Source: Arthrobacter sp. PsM3
Lineage (GTDB): Bacteria; Actinomycetota; Actinomycetes; Actinomycetales; Micrococcaceae
Direction of reading: 5' to 3'
NCBI RefSeq assembly: GCF_030433895.1
Contig: NZ_JARUXE010000037.1
Coordinates: forward strand, 1 to 40,001
DNA: 40,001 nucleotides
Shown: positions 31,858 through 40,001 of the stretch, piece by piece
How positions within the stretch are numbered: position 1 is the stretch's first letter
How the letters are laid out: every line of letters starts with the position of its first letter
Made by a program: the position numbers and the translations under genes
Notes under the pieces: model-generated
Database searches by the model: none
Told to the model about the DNA's origin: nothing
What the model saw: only the letters and a program-made list of their open reading frames with translations

Positions 31858-31907
31858 GGACATGTCCATTGCTGGTGCCGGGGACTGGACATAAGGGGAT
31901 TATGCCC
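31858..31907 (+). repeat. 50-bp palindrome-ended intergenic repeat, family A copy 4
   Basis: It begins GGACATGTCCATT and ends TTATGCCC, exactly 50 bp, 127 bp after copy 3. The flanks of copies 3 and 4 are also similar (GTGCGGAGG then GCATRTCC), so a longer unit was duplicated in tandem. Confidence 0.7.
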
Positions 31908-31927
31908 AGTCGAGGGTCCGTGCGGAG

Positions 31928-32001
31928 GGCATGTCCCGTGGGGCGGGCTCCATAGCTGGGCGCGGGCGGGGGACATGTCCCGTGGGGCAGGCTCCGCAGC
32001 A
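31928..32001 (+). repeat. Two direct copies of a 30-bp GGACATGTCCCGTGGGGC sequence
   Basis: GGCATGTCCCGTGGGGCGGG (31928 onward) and GGACATGTCCCGTGGGGCAG (31970 onward) are near-identical and share GGCTCC after them. They contain the end motif of family A and look like decayed copies of it. Confidence 0.6.
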
Positions 32002-32039
32002 GGGTGCGAAACCAGGGTTAACGCCAAGGCGGGGCCAAT

Positions 32040-32073
32040 TGTGGCCCATCCCCGCTGCCGGGGATGGACCACA
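32040..32073 (-). terminator. Hairpin after the serine protease gene
   Basis: TGTGGCCCATCCCCG and CGGGGATGGACCACA form a 15-bp stem with one mismatch and a CTGC loop, 40 bp past the protease stop. No T-run follows on the minus strand. Confidence 0.5.
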
Positions 32074-32112
32074 GGTGACCCCGCGCTGGTGTTGCTATAG
32101 CTGGTGGTCCGG

Positions 32113-33117
32113 CTAGGCGGCGGCCGACGCGGTGGTGTAGGCCTGCTGGATGACGGAGCCCCAGTACGGGCCGTACATCGTGGTGGACTTGCTGCCGTAG
32201 CCGTAGCTGTTGATCGAGTTCTGGTAGCCGGTGGAGCTGGAACCGATGAACCATGGGCCGCCCGAGGAGCCGCCGGTCATGTTGCAGGGGATGCCCTGGG
32301 TGTTGAACTGCGGGTTGGACGGGTCGTTCGTGGCCGTGCCGCTGCAGCTCTTCAGGGACTCGCCATTGAAAGGTGCCGCCGCCGGGTAGCCGAAGGACTT
32401 GTAGCTCAGGCCGCGGGCGGCGTTGAACTGCACGCCCGAGCCGCCGACAACGTCCGCAAGCTTCTGGCCGTTGAGCGTGTTCATGACCGCGAAACCGGTG
32501 TCGTAGGTCATGTCACCGCCGGAGCTCCACTGGGTCGGGGCGTAGAGGGCCTTGGCCGTCCACATCCCGTAGGGCGCGGAACCGTTGAGGTAGGCCGGGA
32601 CGAAGGTGAACTCGGTGGCGAAGGCGCCGGGGCCCTCGTTGACGCAGTGCCCGGCCGTGGAGACGGTGCTCTTGTTGGTGGAGGAGACCGAGTTGCCCGA
32701 GCAGACGTAGTTGGTGCCGCCGAGCGTGAAGAAGACCTTGCCGATGTGCTTGACCGGGGTCTCGCTCGCGTTCGCCTTGGTCTGGGCTTGCTTCGCCTGC
32801 AGGCTGGGCGCCAGGGCTTCGATGGTGCTCGGTGCTGCCGCTTCCGCCGGGCGGTTCAGCGCGGCAGTGGGGTTGGCGCTCCGCTGCTTGGCCTTGTCGG
32901 CCAGGACGTCCCCGGGGGTGGCGTTGCGCATCCGCTCGGCGGTCCAGTACTCGGCGCCGCCGGTCTCGACGACGGTGTGGCTGCTGACCCCCGACGTTTC
33001 TGCCGGGGTATTACCGGGTGCGGGGGCTGCACTTGCTGCGCCCGCAGCGCTCAGGGCCAGCAGTGCCGCTGCCGAAAGGCTGAGTAGGCTGGTGGCCAGA
33101 GTCTTGGGTGTTCTCAT
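32113..33117 (-). CDS. Secreted trypsin-like serine protease
   Basis: The 334-residue protein begins with a signal peptide (MRTPKTLATS, hydrophobic 11-25, cleavage after ASA at about 30) and an Ala/Pro-rich propeptide-like region to about 120. The chymotrypsin-fold catalytic domain follows: His157 in STAGHC, Asp206 in TYDTGFAV and Ser285 in TGGSSGGPW. Cysteines at 139/158 and 258/278 could form two disulfides. It should act outside the cell on proteins. The ATG at 33117 has AGGA with 4-nt spacing. A candidate promoter is at 33175-33203. It is divergent from icd. Confidence 0.93.
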   Translation of the reverse strand: MRTPKTLATSLLSLSAAALLALSAAGAASAAPAPGNTPAETSGVSSHTVVETGGAEYWTAERMRNATPGDVLADKAKQRSANPTAALNRPAEAAAPSTIEALAPSLQAKQAQTKANASETPVKHIGKVFFTLGGTNYVCSGNSVSSTNKSTVSTAGHCVNEGPGAFATEFTFVPAYLNGSAPYGMWTAKALYAPTQWSSGGDMTYDTGFAVMNTLNGQKLADVVGGSGVQFNAARGLSYKSFGYPAAAPFNGESLKSCSGTATNDPSNPQFNTQGIPCNMTGGSSGGPWFIGSSSTGYQNSINSYGYGSKSTTMYGPYWGSVIQQAYTTASAAA

Positions 33118-33174
33118 GGTGTCCTAACCGGTGAAAAGCGGGGCGGCCCGGTGGCGGCCGCCGTGATGGGAACG

Positions 33175-33203
33175 AAACTACGGGGCTTTGACGAATCTGT
33201 AAA
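33175..33203 (-). promoter_or_regulatory. Candidate promoter of the serine protease gene
   Basis: On the minus strand TTTACA (33203-33198) and TAGTTT (33180-33175) are separated by 17 bp, ending 57 nt before the ATG. The match to consensus is moderate, and a TTGACA lies a few bases upstream of the -35. Confidence 0.35.
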
Positions 33204-33362
33204 GAATTTTGTCAATTCTTGTCATGGCATGCTGCCGGCGTCACGGAGATCACACCATAGGACGCCGGTAGGCGGCAACCATGCTCCCTCGGGTAAGTTG
33301 GGGGTGTTGAAATGGCAAAAAAATTCCGGAAATACCCAGACCTTCAGGGAGACGCCCGAGCA

Positions 33363-35582
33363 ATGGCAAAGATTATCTATACCCACACCGACGAAGCGCC
33401 GATGCTGGCCACCTATTCGTTCTTGCCGATTGTCGAAGCCTTCGCTTCGACGGCCGGTGTGGAAGTGGAGACCCGCGACATTTCGCTGGCCGGCCGTATC
33501 ATCGCCGCTTTTGGCGACTACCTCACCGAAGAGCAGCGTGTCAGCGACGCCTTGGCTGAACTTGGCGCCCTCGTCAAGAAGCCCGAAGCCAACATCATCA
33601 AGCTGCCGAACATCAGCGCCTCCACGCCGCAGCTGAAGGCTGCCATCGCGGAGCTTCAGGGCCAGGGCTACGCCCTCCCGGACTACCCGGACAACCCCTC
33701 CTCGGACGAGGAGACGGACATCCGCTCCCGCTACGACAAGATCAAGGGTTCCGCCGTCAACCCGGTACTGCGTGAAGGCAACTCGGACCGCCGCGCACCG
33801 CTCTCGGTCAAAGCCTACGCCCGCCAGAACCCGCACAGCATGGGCGCTTGGACCCCCGAGTCCAAAACCAACGTCGCCGCGATGGACTCCGACGACTTCC
33901 GCGCCAACGAGAAGTCCGTCGTCATCAAGGCCGATGGGAACATCAAGATCCAGCTGGTTAAGGAAGACGGCACGGTGAAGATCCTCAAGCGGGCCTTTCC
34001 CGTCCTCGCCGGCGAGGTCATCGACGGCACCGTGATGCGGGCCGCCGCCCTGGACAGTTTCCTCGCCGCACAGGTTGCCCGCGCCAAGGAAGAGGGCGTG
34101 CTGTTCTCCGCCCACCTCAAGGCCACCATGATGAAGGTCTCGGACCCGATCATCTTCGGCCACGTCGTCAAGGCGTACTTCTCCGAGCTCTTCGACAAGT
34201 ACGGAGCCCAGATCGCCGCCGCCGGCCTGAGCCCGAACAACGGACTCGCCTCCATCCTCAACGGCCTCGAGGAACTCCCCGAGGAAATCCGTGGCGACGT
34301 GGAAGCCGCCATCAAGCAGGGGCTGAACGACGGCCCCGAACTGGCCATGGTCGATTCGGACAAGGGCATCACCAACCTGCACGTACCGTCCGACGTGATC
34401 GTGGACGCCTCCATGCCAGCAATGATCCGCAGCTCCGGCCACATGTGGGGCCGCGACGGCCAGGAGGCCGACACGCTCGCCGTCCTGCCGGACAGCAGCT
34501 ACGCCGGCATCTACCAGGTCGTCATCGATGACTGCCGCGCCCACGGCGCCTTCGACCCGACCACCATGGGTACCGTCCCGAACGTCGGCCTGATGGCCCA
34601 GGCCGCCGAGGAATATGGCAGCCACGACAAGACCTTCGAGATCCAGTCGGCCGGCACCGTGCAGGTTGTCGACGACGCCGGGACCGTGCTGATCGAGCAC
34701 CAGGTTGCCCCGGGGGACATCTGGCGCGCCTGCCAGACAAAGGACGTGCCGATCCGCGACTGGGTCAAGCTGGCCGTCACCCGCGCCCGGGCCTCCGCCA
34801 TGCCGGCCATCTTCTGGCTGGACAAGGGCCGCGCACACGACGCCCAGATGGTCGCCAAGGTCCAGGAATACCTCAAGGACTACGACACCGAGGGCCTCCA
34901 GATCGAAATCATGTCCCCGGACGAGGCGACGGGGTTCACCCTGGAGCGCATCCGTAAGGGCGAGGACACCATCTCGGTGACCGGCAACGTGCTGCGCGAC
35001 TACCTCACGGACCTGTTCCCGATCCTGGAACTCGGCACCAGCGCCAAGATGCTCTCCGTGGTCCCGCTGATCAACGGCGGCGGCCTCTTCGAAACCGGCG
35101 CCGGCGGCTCCGCGCCGAAGCACGTCCAGCAGTTGCTCAAGGAAAACCACCTGCGCTGGGACAGCCTGGGTGAGTTCCTGGCCCTGGCCGTCAGCTTCGA
35201 GCACCTCGCCACCTCCACGGGCAACGCCCGCGCGCAGATCCTGGCCGACACCCTGGACCGTGCCACCGGCACCTTCCTGCTGGAGGACAAGTCCCCGAAG
35301 CGCAAGGCCGGGGAACTGGACAACCGCGGCAGCCACTTCTACCTGGCCAAGTTCTGGGCCCAGGAGCTCTCCCGCCAGGGCGACGACGCCGAGCTGGCCG
35401 CGGCTTTCGCCGCCGTTTCCGGCGCACTGGATTCCGCGGAGGAGACCATCATCGGCGAACTCCTCGCCGTCCAGGGTTCCCCGGTGGACCTCGGCGGCTA
35501 CTACCGCCCGGACGAGGCAAAGGTCACCGCAGTAATGCGCCCCTCGGCGAAGTTCAGCGAAGTCCTGTCCATGCTGAACTAG
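33363..35582 (+). CDS. icd: Monomeric NADP-dependent isocitrate dehydrogenase
   Basis: This TCA-cycle enzyme oxidises isocitrate to 2-oxoglutarate and CO2 and makes NADPH. The 739-residue product is of the monomeric type: it starts MAKIIYTHTDEAPMLATYS and has EANIIKLPNISAS, NPVLREGNSDRRAP, KATMMKVSDPIIFGH, NLHVPSDVIVDASMPAM and GGGLFETGAGGSAPKH. It closely follows the Corynebacterium enzyme in length and sequence as I remember it. I chose the ATG at 33363 because it matches that start; an in-frame ATG at 33312 would add 17 residues and has GGGGG with 7-nt spacing, so it remains possible. A candidate -10 (TAAGTT, 33294-33299) would put the earlier ATG within a few bases of the transcript start. 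A strong terminator follows at 35635. Confidence 0.97.
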   Translation: MAKIIYTHTDEAPMLATYSFLPIVEAFASTAGVEVETRDISLAGRIIAAFGDYLTEEQRVSDALAELGALVKKPEANIIKLPNISASTPQLKAAIAELQGQGYALPDYPDNPSSDEETDIRSRYDKIKGSAVNPVLREGNSDRRAPLSVKAYARQNPHSMGAWTPESKTNVAAMDSDDFRANEKSVVIKADGNIKIQLVKEDGTVKILKRAFPVLAGEVIDGTVMRAAALDSFLAAQVARAKEEGVLFSAHLKATMMKVSDPIIFGHVVKAYFSELFDKYGAQIAAAGLSPNNGLASILNGLEELPEEIRGDVEAAIKQGLNDGPELAMVDSDKGITNLHVPSDVIVDASMPAMIRSSGHMWGRDGQEADTLAVLPDSSYAGIYQVVIDDCRAHGAFDPTTMGTVPNVGLMAQAAEEYGSHDKTFEIQSAGTVQVVDDAGTVLIEHQVAPGDIWRACQTKDVPIRDWVKLAVTRARASAMPAIFWLDKGRAHDAQMVAKVQEYLKDYDTEGLQIEIMSPDEATGFTLERIRKGEDTISVTGNVLRDYLTDLFPILELGTSAKMLSVVPLINGGGLFETGAGGSAPKHVQQLLKENHLRWDSLGEFLALAVSFEHLATSTGNARAQILADTLDRATGTFLLEDKSPKRKAGELDNRGSHFYLAKFWAQELSRQGDDAELAAAFAAVSGALDSAEETIIGELLAVQGSPVDLGGYYRPDEAKVTAVMRPSAKFSEVLSMLN

Positions 35583-35634
35583 TTCCGCTGAGCCGGCGTC
35601 CTGCCGGCAGTGCGTGGGCCCGAACGGCGTTATA

Positions 35635-35672
35635 CCGAACGGCGCACCGGAAGTGTCCGGTGCGCCGTTCGG
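35635..35672 (+). terminator. Strong hairpin terminator after icd
   Basis: CCGAACGGCGCACCGGA, loop AGTG, then the exact 17-base reverse complement, followed by CGTTTCGC. It lies 53 bp after the icd stop and upstream of the catalase promoter region. Confidence 0.88.
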
Positions 35673-35730
35673 CGTTTCGCGGCTCGGGCACCGGACGAGT
35701 GTTGCCTGTGAGGATGTCATCACCTAGGGT

Positions 35731-35746
35731 ACTAAGCACGCTTAGT
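35731..35746. promoter_or_regulatory. Palindrome upstream of the catalase gene
   Basis: ACTAAGC-AC-GCTTAGT is a perfect 7-bp inverted repeat with a 2-bp spacer, 65 bp upstream of the catalase ATG. Its position fits an operator or activator site for a dimeric regulator, possibly stress-related. The regulator is not identified and is not encoded next to it. Confidence 0.55.
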
Positions 35747-35811
35747 TTCGGCTCGGGCGCCACAGTGCGCCGCCGGAAAGGGGCGAAGGTTGCCTACCCG
35801 AGGAGTCACCC

Positions 35812-38025
35812 ATGCCAGAAGAGAGCAACATCGAGATCCCCGGTGCGGTGTCCGTGGAGCCGCCCGCGCTGGAGGAGCCCACAACGCCGCGGGAACCGCT
35901 TCCGCCGAAGCCTGACCAGCAGGGGCCCGAAGCCGTATCGCCGACCGGCAGCCCCACCGGCGCTCCGGCGAACTCCCGGGCCCAGTCCGGCGCCTACCTC
36001 ACCACGGCCCAGGGGCTCCGGCTTTCCGACACGGACCATTCGCTGAAGGCCGGCCGGCGCGGACCCGTGCTGCTCCAGGACCACCACCTGCGCGAGAAAA
36101 TCACCCACTTCGACCACGAGCGTATCCCGGAACGGGTGGTCCACGCCCGGGGCGCCGGAGCGCACGGCGTCTTCCGGTCCTACGGTTCGGCGTCGAACAT
36201 CACCTGTGCCGGGTTCCTGGCCAAAGACGTCGAGACCCCCGTGTTCGTCCGCTTCTCCACCGTCCTGGGCTCCCGCGGCTCCGCGGACACGGTCCGGGAC
36301 ACCCGCGGCTTCGCCACCAAGTTCTACACCGACGAGGGCACGTTCGACCTCGTCGGGAACAACATCCCGGTCTTCTTCATCCAGGACGGCATCAAGTTCC
36401 CGGACATTATCCACGCCGGAAAACCCCACCCGGACCGTGAAATCCCGCAGGCCCAGAGCGCCCATGACACCTTCTGGGACTTCGTCTCGCTGCACACCGA
36501 AGCCCAGGCCCACACCATGTGGAACATGTCCGACCGCGCACTTCCACGCTCCTACCGCACCATGGAGGGCTTCGGCGTCCACACCTTCCGCTTCGTCAAC
36601 CGCGAGGGCGCGACCAGCCTGGTGAAGTTCCACTGGAAGCCGAAGCAGGGCGTCCATTCACTGCTCTGGGAGGAAGCCCAGCTCATCAACGGCATGGACC
36701 CGGACTTCCACCGGCGGGACCTGGCGGACGCGATCGAGGCAGGAGCCCACCCGCAGTGGGAACTCGGCGTCCAGGTCTTCCCGGACACAGAGGAGGAGTT
36801 CTTCGAGGGGATCGACCTGCTCGACCCAACGAAGTTCGTCCCGGAGGAACGTGCGCCCGTGCAGCCGATCGGGATCATGACCCTGAACGCTAATCCGGTG
36901 AACTACTTCGCCGAAACAGAGCAGGTCGCCTTCCATCCCGGCCACCTCGTCCCGGGCATCGACGTGACCAACGATCCGCTGCTGCAGGTCCGGCTGTTCT
37001 CCTACATCGACACCCAGATCAGCAGGCTGGGCGGGCCCAACTTCGGCCAGCTTCCGATCAACCGGCCGCACGCCCCCGTCAATGACATGCTGCGCGATGG
37101 CATGCACCAGACGGCAGTGCACGGGGGCGCGGCGCCCTACCGTCCGAACTCCCTCGACGGCGGCTGCCCGTTCCTGGCCGGCGCGGATCTCGGCGCGTTC
37201 ATCGACGTCCCGGAAGAACTCGCGGCCGCGGTCAAGGAGCGGAAGTCGCCCGCATCCTTCGATGACCACTACAGCCAGGCGCGGTTGTTCTTCCGCAGCC
37301 TGACCCCGGTGGAACAGGACCACGTGGTCCAGGCGTACACCTTCGAACTGGGGAAGTGCCGCGAGGAGATCGTCCGAGCGCGCCAGCTGCTGGCACTGGC
37401 CAACATCGATTCCGCCCTGTGCGCGGCCGTGGCATCCGGGCTCGGCATGCCGGCCCCGCAGCCCACCGAACAGGTAGCTGACTCCGCCCCGAGCCCGGCC
37501 GTCTCCCAACTGGGCGGATCCTGGCCGGTGGCCGGCCGGGTGGTGGGAATTATCGCCGACGAGGACAGTGATCTCGAATCCGTCCGGACCGCCCGCGCTG
37601 CCCTTGACGCTGCCGGGATCGTCCCGCTCGTGATCGCACCGGCCGGAGGCTTCCTCGGCGGAGCCGACGACGGGATCCCGGTCCAGCGGACCTACCTCAC
37701 CGCGCGCTCCACCGAGTTCGACGGCGTGCTGGTCGCCGCCTCGGGCGCACCGGCCAAGGACGCCGCGCAGGGGCGGGATGCCAAAGCCGGGGAGCCGGGC
37801 GCGTCGCTGGATCCGCGGATCCTGCTCCTGCTGTCGGAGATGTTCCGGCATGCCAAGGCCATGGGCGGCTGGGGGACCGGTGTCACCTGCCTCGACGGGG
37901 CAAGCATCCCGCAGGACGCCCCGGGCATCGCCGTGGGGGACGGGCCGGACGACGTCGTTGCCAGGCTAACCGGTATGCTCGCTGCCCACCGGGCATGGGA
38001 TCGGTTCCCGGCTTCCGGGGCCTAG
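35812..38025 (+). CDS. katE: Large-subunit (HPII-type) catalase
   Basis: The 737-residue protein is a clade 2 monofunctional heme catalase that breaks hydrogen peroxide into water and oxygen. A disordered Pro-rich N-terminus (1-60) is followed by the catalase core with His111 (VVHARGAGAHG), Asn184 (VGNNIPVFFIQD) and the heme-ligand Tyr398 (RLFSYIDTQ); the spacing of all three matches E. coli HPII with a constant offset of 17. The C-terminal flavodoxin-like domain (about 545-737, VVGIIADEDSD onward) confirms the large-subunit type. The ATG at 35812 has GAGGAG with 6-nt spacing. An ACTAAGC palindrome upstream suggests dedicated control. Confidence 0.97.
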   Translation: MPEESNIEIPGAVSVEPPALEEPTTPREPLPPKPDQQGPEAVSPTGSPTGAPANSRAQSGAYLTTAQGLRLSDTDHSLKAGRRGPVLLQDHHLREKITHFDHERIPERVVHARGAGAHGVFRSYGSASNITCAGFLAKDVETPVFVRFSTVLGSRGSADTVRDTRGFATKFYTDEGTFDLVGNNIPVFFIQDGIKFPDIIHAGKPHPDREIPQAQSAHDTFWDFVSLHTEAQAHTMWNMSDRALPRSYRTMEGFGVHTFRFVNREGATSLVKFHWKPKQGVHSLLWEEAQLINGMDPDFHRRDLADAIEAGAHPQWELGVQVFPDTEEEFFEGIDLLDPTKFVPEERAPVQPIGIMTLNANPVNYFAETEQVAFHPGHLVPGIDVTNDPLLQVRLFSYIDTQISRLGGPNFGQLPINRPHAPVNDMLRDGMHQTAVHGGAAPYRPNSLDGGCPFLAGADLGAFIDVPEELAAAVKERKSPASFDDHYSQARLFFRSLTPVEQDHVVQAYTFELGKCREEIVRARQLLALANIDSALCAAVASGLGMPAPQPTEQVADSAPSPAVSQLGGSWPVAGRVVGIIADEDSDLESVRTARAALDAAGIVPLVIAPAGGFLGGADDGIPVQRTYLTARSTEFDGVLVAASGAPAKDAAQGRDAKAGEPGASLDPRILLLLSEMFRHAKAMGGWGTGVTCLDGASIPQDAPGIAVGDGPDDVVARLTGMLAAHRAWDRFPASGA

Positions 38026-38054
38026 CAGCCACGAGCCCGGACTTCGGCACGGCC

Positions 38055-38564
38055 TTAACCGTTGCCCTTGCCCTTACCTTTGGTCTTGCCGCTGTCGGCC
38101 GGCGGTGCGGGCGCAACGGCGGGCGGGGGGGCCGCCGCCGCCGCGGCGGCGGCTTCGGCCTGGGCGGCGGCCGCGGCGGCCTGTGCTGCTGCTTCCTGTT
38201 CGGCCGCAACCCGGGCGGCTTCGGCCTGCTGGGCGTTGAGGTCCGCGCGGACGGCGTCGACGGACTTCCTGATGCTCTCGTGCCGCTTGAAGGACACCTC
38301 GCCACGGGCGGCCGCTTCGTCGAGTTTCACTGTGAGCTCGTCGAGGTGCTTCAGCGATGCGGCCGGATCATTGGCGGCGGCTGCCTCGGTCACGGAAAGG
38401 ACCTGGGCCTGAAGTTCAACGGCGGCAGCGCGGTCCAGCTCCGGAGCCGCGGCACAGCCGGCCAGGGTGCCGGTGAGCAGCACCGTGGCGAGGAGCCAGC
38501 CGGCGAGGATCCGACGGGGGCTGCCAAGGGCCGCGCCGGGCGAGGGACTGGTTGGTTGGCTCAT
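38055..38564 (-). CDS. Putative lipoprotein with Ala-rich helical region
   Basis: The 169-residue product has a positively charged N-terminus, a hydrophobic segment and the lipobox LAGC with Cys37, so it should be anchored outside the membrane by a lipid. The mature part is helical (about 45-115), then strongly Ala-rich with Gln/Glu and Pro (about 115-157), and it ends in a Gly-Lys tail, GKTKGKGKGNG. Family unknown. The ATG at 38564 overlaps the stop of the Ser/Thr kinase gene as ATGA, so it is translationally coupled to the kinase. Its stop is 29 bp from the convergent catalase stop. Confidence 0.8.
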   Translation of the reverse strand: MSQPTSPSPGAALGSPRRILAGWLLATVLLTGTLAGCAAAPELDRAAAVELQAQVLSVTEAAAANDPAASLKHLDELTVKLDEAAARGEVSFKRHESIRKSVDAVRADLNAQQAEAARVAAEQEAAAQAAAAAAQAEAAAAAAAAPPPAVAPAPPADSGKTKGKGKGNG

Positions 38565-39826
38565 GGTTCCACGCTTTTCTGTAGCTCCTGCAGGTGGATG
38601 CCAACGTCCCCGGTCACTGCCGGGTAGGGAGCGACGGCTGGTGGTTCCGGGGTTGCAAGGGCGACGGCGGCTGCGACAGCGCCCGTCACGACCGCCAGCA
38701 GCGCGAGGGACAGCAGGATCCGGGTGCGGCGTCGGGCCTGCCGGAAGCGCGAGGCGGCCCGGGGCAGTAGCGGGCCGCGGTCTGCCTGCGGAGTGGTGGC
38801 CGCGTCCGGGTCCAGGGCAGGCAGGGCCCGGGCGACGTTATTCAACTTGCCACCGTGATCCGGGGCGACAAACGTACCGTGGCTGGTGCCCGGGCCGGCT
38901 GGGGATTGCCGCGGGGGACGGGCCGGCGGGGCAGGCAGAACACGGGTGCGCTCTTCGGCGAGCAGGCCGGGAAGGGACGCGGGGGAGACCAGGGCATGCC
39001 GCAGTGCCACTTCGAGGTCCGCGGCGGACGGGCGGTCCAGGGGATCCAGAGCGGTCATGGCCCGGATGAGTTGGGCCCATTCGGAAGGCACAGAGTCGGG
39101 GATGGCCGGGGCCCGGTGCAGCCTCGCGACGGCGGATTCCACGGCGCTGCCGGGAAACTCCACGTCGCCCTTGATGCATTCGAGCAGGACCAGTCCGAGC
39201 GAATAGATGTCGCTTGCCGGACCCAAGTCGGCGCCCCGGGACTGTTCCGGGCTCAGGTACGCGGCGGTTCCCACCATGGTGCCGGTGGCGGTCAGCCGGG
39301 TCCCGTCCACAAGGCGGGCGATCCCGAAGTCGGTGAGTTTCGGCCGCAAAGGTTCCCCGGGCCGGACCGGTACAAGCAGGATGTTGGCCGGCTTGATATC
39401 CCGGTGGATGATGCCAAGCGAGTGCACATAGGCCAGGGCATCCGCGACCCCGGCCCCGATGACCGCGATCTCATCCAGCGGCAGCGGGCTGTGCCGGACC
39501 CGGGCCCGGAGGTCCTGCCCGGCGACGAGTTCCATGGTCAGGAAAGGCCGTGGTTCCTCGGGGATGCGGCTATCCGTGCCGGCGTCGAAGAGGGTCACCA
39601 GGCTCGGATGGTTCAGGGCTGCCAGCAGTTCGATCTCGGCTTCCTGACGCCGGAGTTCGTCCGGATCCGCGGACTGCGGGGCAAAGAGCTTGAGTGCAAC
39701 ATCGCGGCCCAGGTTCATGTCCTTGGCACTGTAAACGGACGCCATTCCGCCCCGGCCGATCACTTCCCCCAGCCGGTAGCGGCCACCCAAGAGCTGTGCC
39801 GTGTTGCTGCTGGGCGAACTGTCCAC
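38561..39826 (-). CDS. Membrane-anchored Ser/Thr protein kinase (Hanks-type, no PASTA)
   Basis: The 421-residue protein has a eukaryotic-like kinase domain: Gly loop IGRGGMASVY (24-32 region), Lys46 in VALK, HRDIKPAN (141-148) with catalytic Asp143, DFG at 166-168 and YLSPEQ (190-195). A Pro-rich juxtamembrane linker (about 290-360) leads to one membrane helix (about 365-390, after the basic stretch RQARRRTR). Only about 30 residues remain outside, so there are no PASTA repeats, unlike PknB. The GTG at 39826 has GAGGA with 5-6-nt spacing; the frame to 39907 upstream has no better start. A lipoprotein gene follows with an ATGA overlap and may provide the missing extracellular sensor; that is inference. 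Confidence 0.93.
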   Translation of the reverse strand: MDSSPSSNTAQLLGGRYRLGEVIGRGGMASVYSAKDMNLGRDVALKLFAPQSADPDELRRQEAEIELLAALNHPSLVTLFDAGTDSRIPEEPRPFLTMELVAGQDLRARVRHSPLPLDEIAVIGAGVADALAYVHSLGIIHRDIKPANILLVPVRPGEPLRPKLTDFGIARLVDGTRLTATGTMVGTAAYLSPEQSRGADLGPASDIYSLGLVLLECIKGDVEFPGSAVESAVARLHRAPAIPDSVPSEWAQLIRAMTALDPLDRPSAADLEVALRHALVSPASLPGLLAEERTRVLPAPPARPPRQSPAGPGTSHGTFVAPDHGGKLNNVARALPALDPDAATTPQADRGPLLPRAASRFRQARRRTRILLSLALLAVVTGAVAAAVALATPEPPAVAPYPAVTGDVGIHLQELQKSVEP

Positions 39827-40001
39827 GCTTGTCCTCGTCCCTTCCCCCGGGGCGCCACGGCAGCGCCCCCCAAGAATGATACCGGGACGGGTATCTGCTC
39901 CCCGCACGGCGGCCGCAGACCGACGGCCGCCGTGCAGGCTGGATGCTGCCGGAGCGGGTGTGTCGTTGAGTCCCCCAGCGGACCCAACGGCGGTATGCCT
40001 T

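Larger units (their letters stand above)
31615..32112. other. Repeat-rich convergent intergenic region
   Basis: The 498 bp between purH and the protease gene hold no supported gene. They consist of the 9-bp tandem array, two 50-bp family A elements in 127-bp spaced copies, a 30-bp direct repeat (31928 and 31970) and a hairpin at 32040-32073. Confidence 0.75.

Noticed and set aside
33222..35723. 833-codon minus-strand frame opposite icd
   Set aside because: It is the mirror of a highly conserved gene; its length comes from GC-skewed codon usage.

Overview
The window is high-GC chromosomal DNA with actinobacterial gene content: a monomeric NADP-isocitrate dehydrogenase, purN and purH next to a DUF6350-type membrane protein, a DUF4383 protein, a large-subunit catalase and a PASTA-less Ser/Thr kinase. 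Together with the codon usage and promoter style this points to Arthrobacter sensu lato (Arthrobacter/Pseudarthrobacter); the genus is inference. I recognise 29 genes plus one candidate leader peptide. I see no rRNA, tRNA, CRISPR array, insertion sequence or phage gene.

Layout. 1-3.4 kb: the 5' part of a secreted FG-GAP repeat protein (minus strand, running off the left edge), then an SDR oxidoreductase. 3.4-12.5 kb: a minus-strand block reading, in transcription order, an MgtA-like glycosyltransferase, a UDP-glucose dehydrogenase (joined by a GTGA overlap) and three tandem PAS-GGDEF-EAL cyclic-di-GMP proteins. 13.0-15.0 kb: a tiny membrane protein convergent with an SPFH (flotillin) protein and its NfeD-like partner. 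15.2-17.5 kb: a PaaK/CapK-like adenylating enzyme and an EVE-like/HNH nuclease. 17.7-24.8 kb: a TetR repressor divergent from an acyl-CoA ligase - SDR - acyl-CoA dehydrogenase - APH-type kinase gene set followed by an MHS-family transporter, with a clear promoter and palindromic operator between them. 25.2-31.6 kb: small membrane proteins, purN, an MFS transporter and purH. 32.1-40 kb: a secreted serine protease, icd, a catalase of the KatE/HPII type, and a Ser/Thr kinase translationally coupled to a lipoprotein.

How the genes may work together. The TetR-ligase-SDR-dehydrogenase-kinase-transporter group has the parts list of a 4-oxo/4-hydroxy acid (levulinate-like) degradation route, in which the hydroxyacyl-CoA is phosphorylated by an APH-fold kinase before dehydratase-like processing. 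This is the best candidate for an under-described system here. The glycosyltransferase/UDP-glucose dehydrogenase pair upstream of three c-di-GMP proteins suggests second-messenger control of a glucuronate/mannose-containing envelope product. One of the three c-di-GMP proteins has lost signature residues in both its GGDEF and EAL domains.

The intergenic regions carry at least three families of short palindromic repeats: an exactly 50-bp element with GGACAT/ATGTCC ends (four copies at two loci), an exactly 97-bp three-unit element (two copies, plus a partial one) and an 18-bp-stem hairpin. There is also a 9-bp tandem repeat that begins at the purH stop codon. None of these is accompanied by a transposase in the window.
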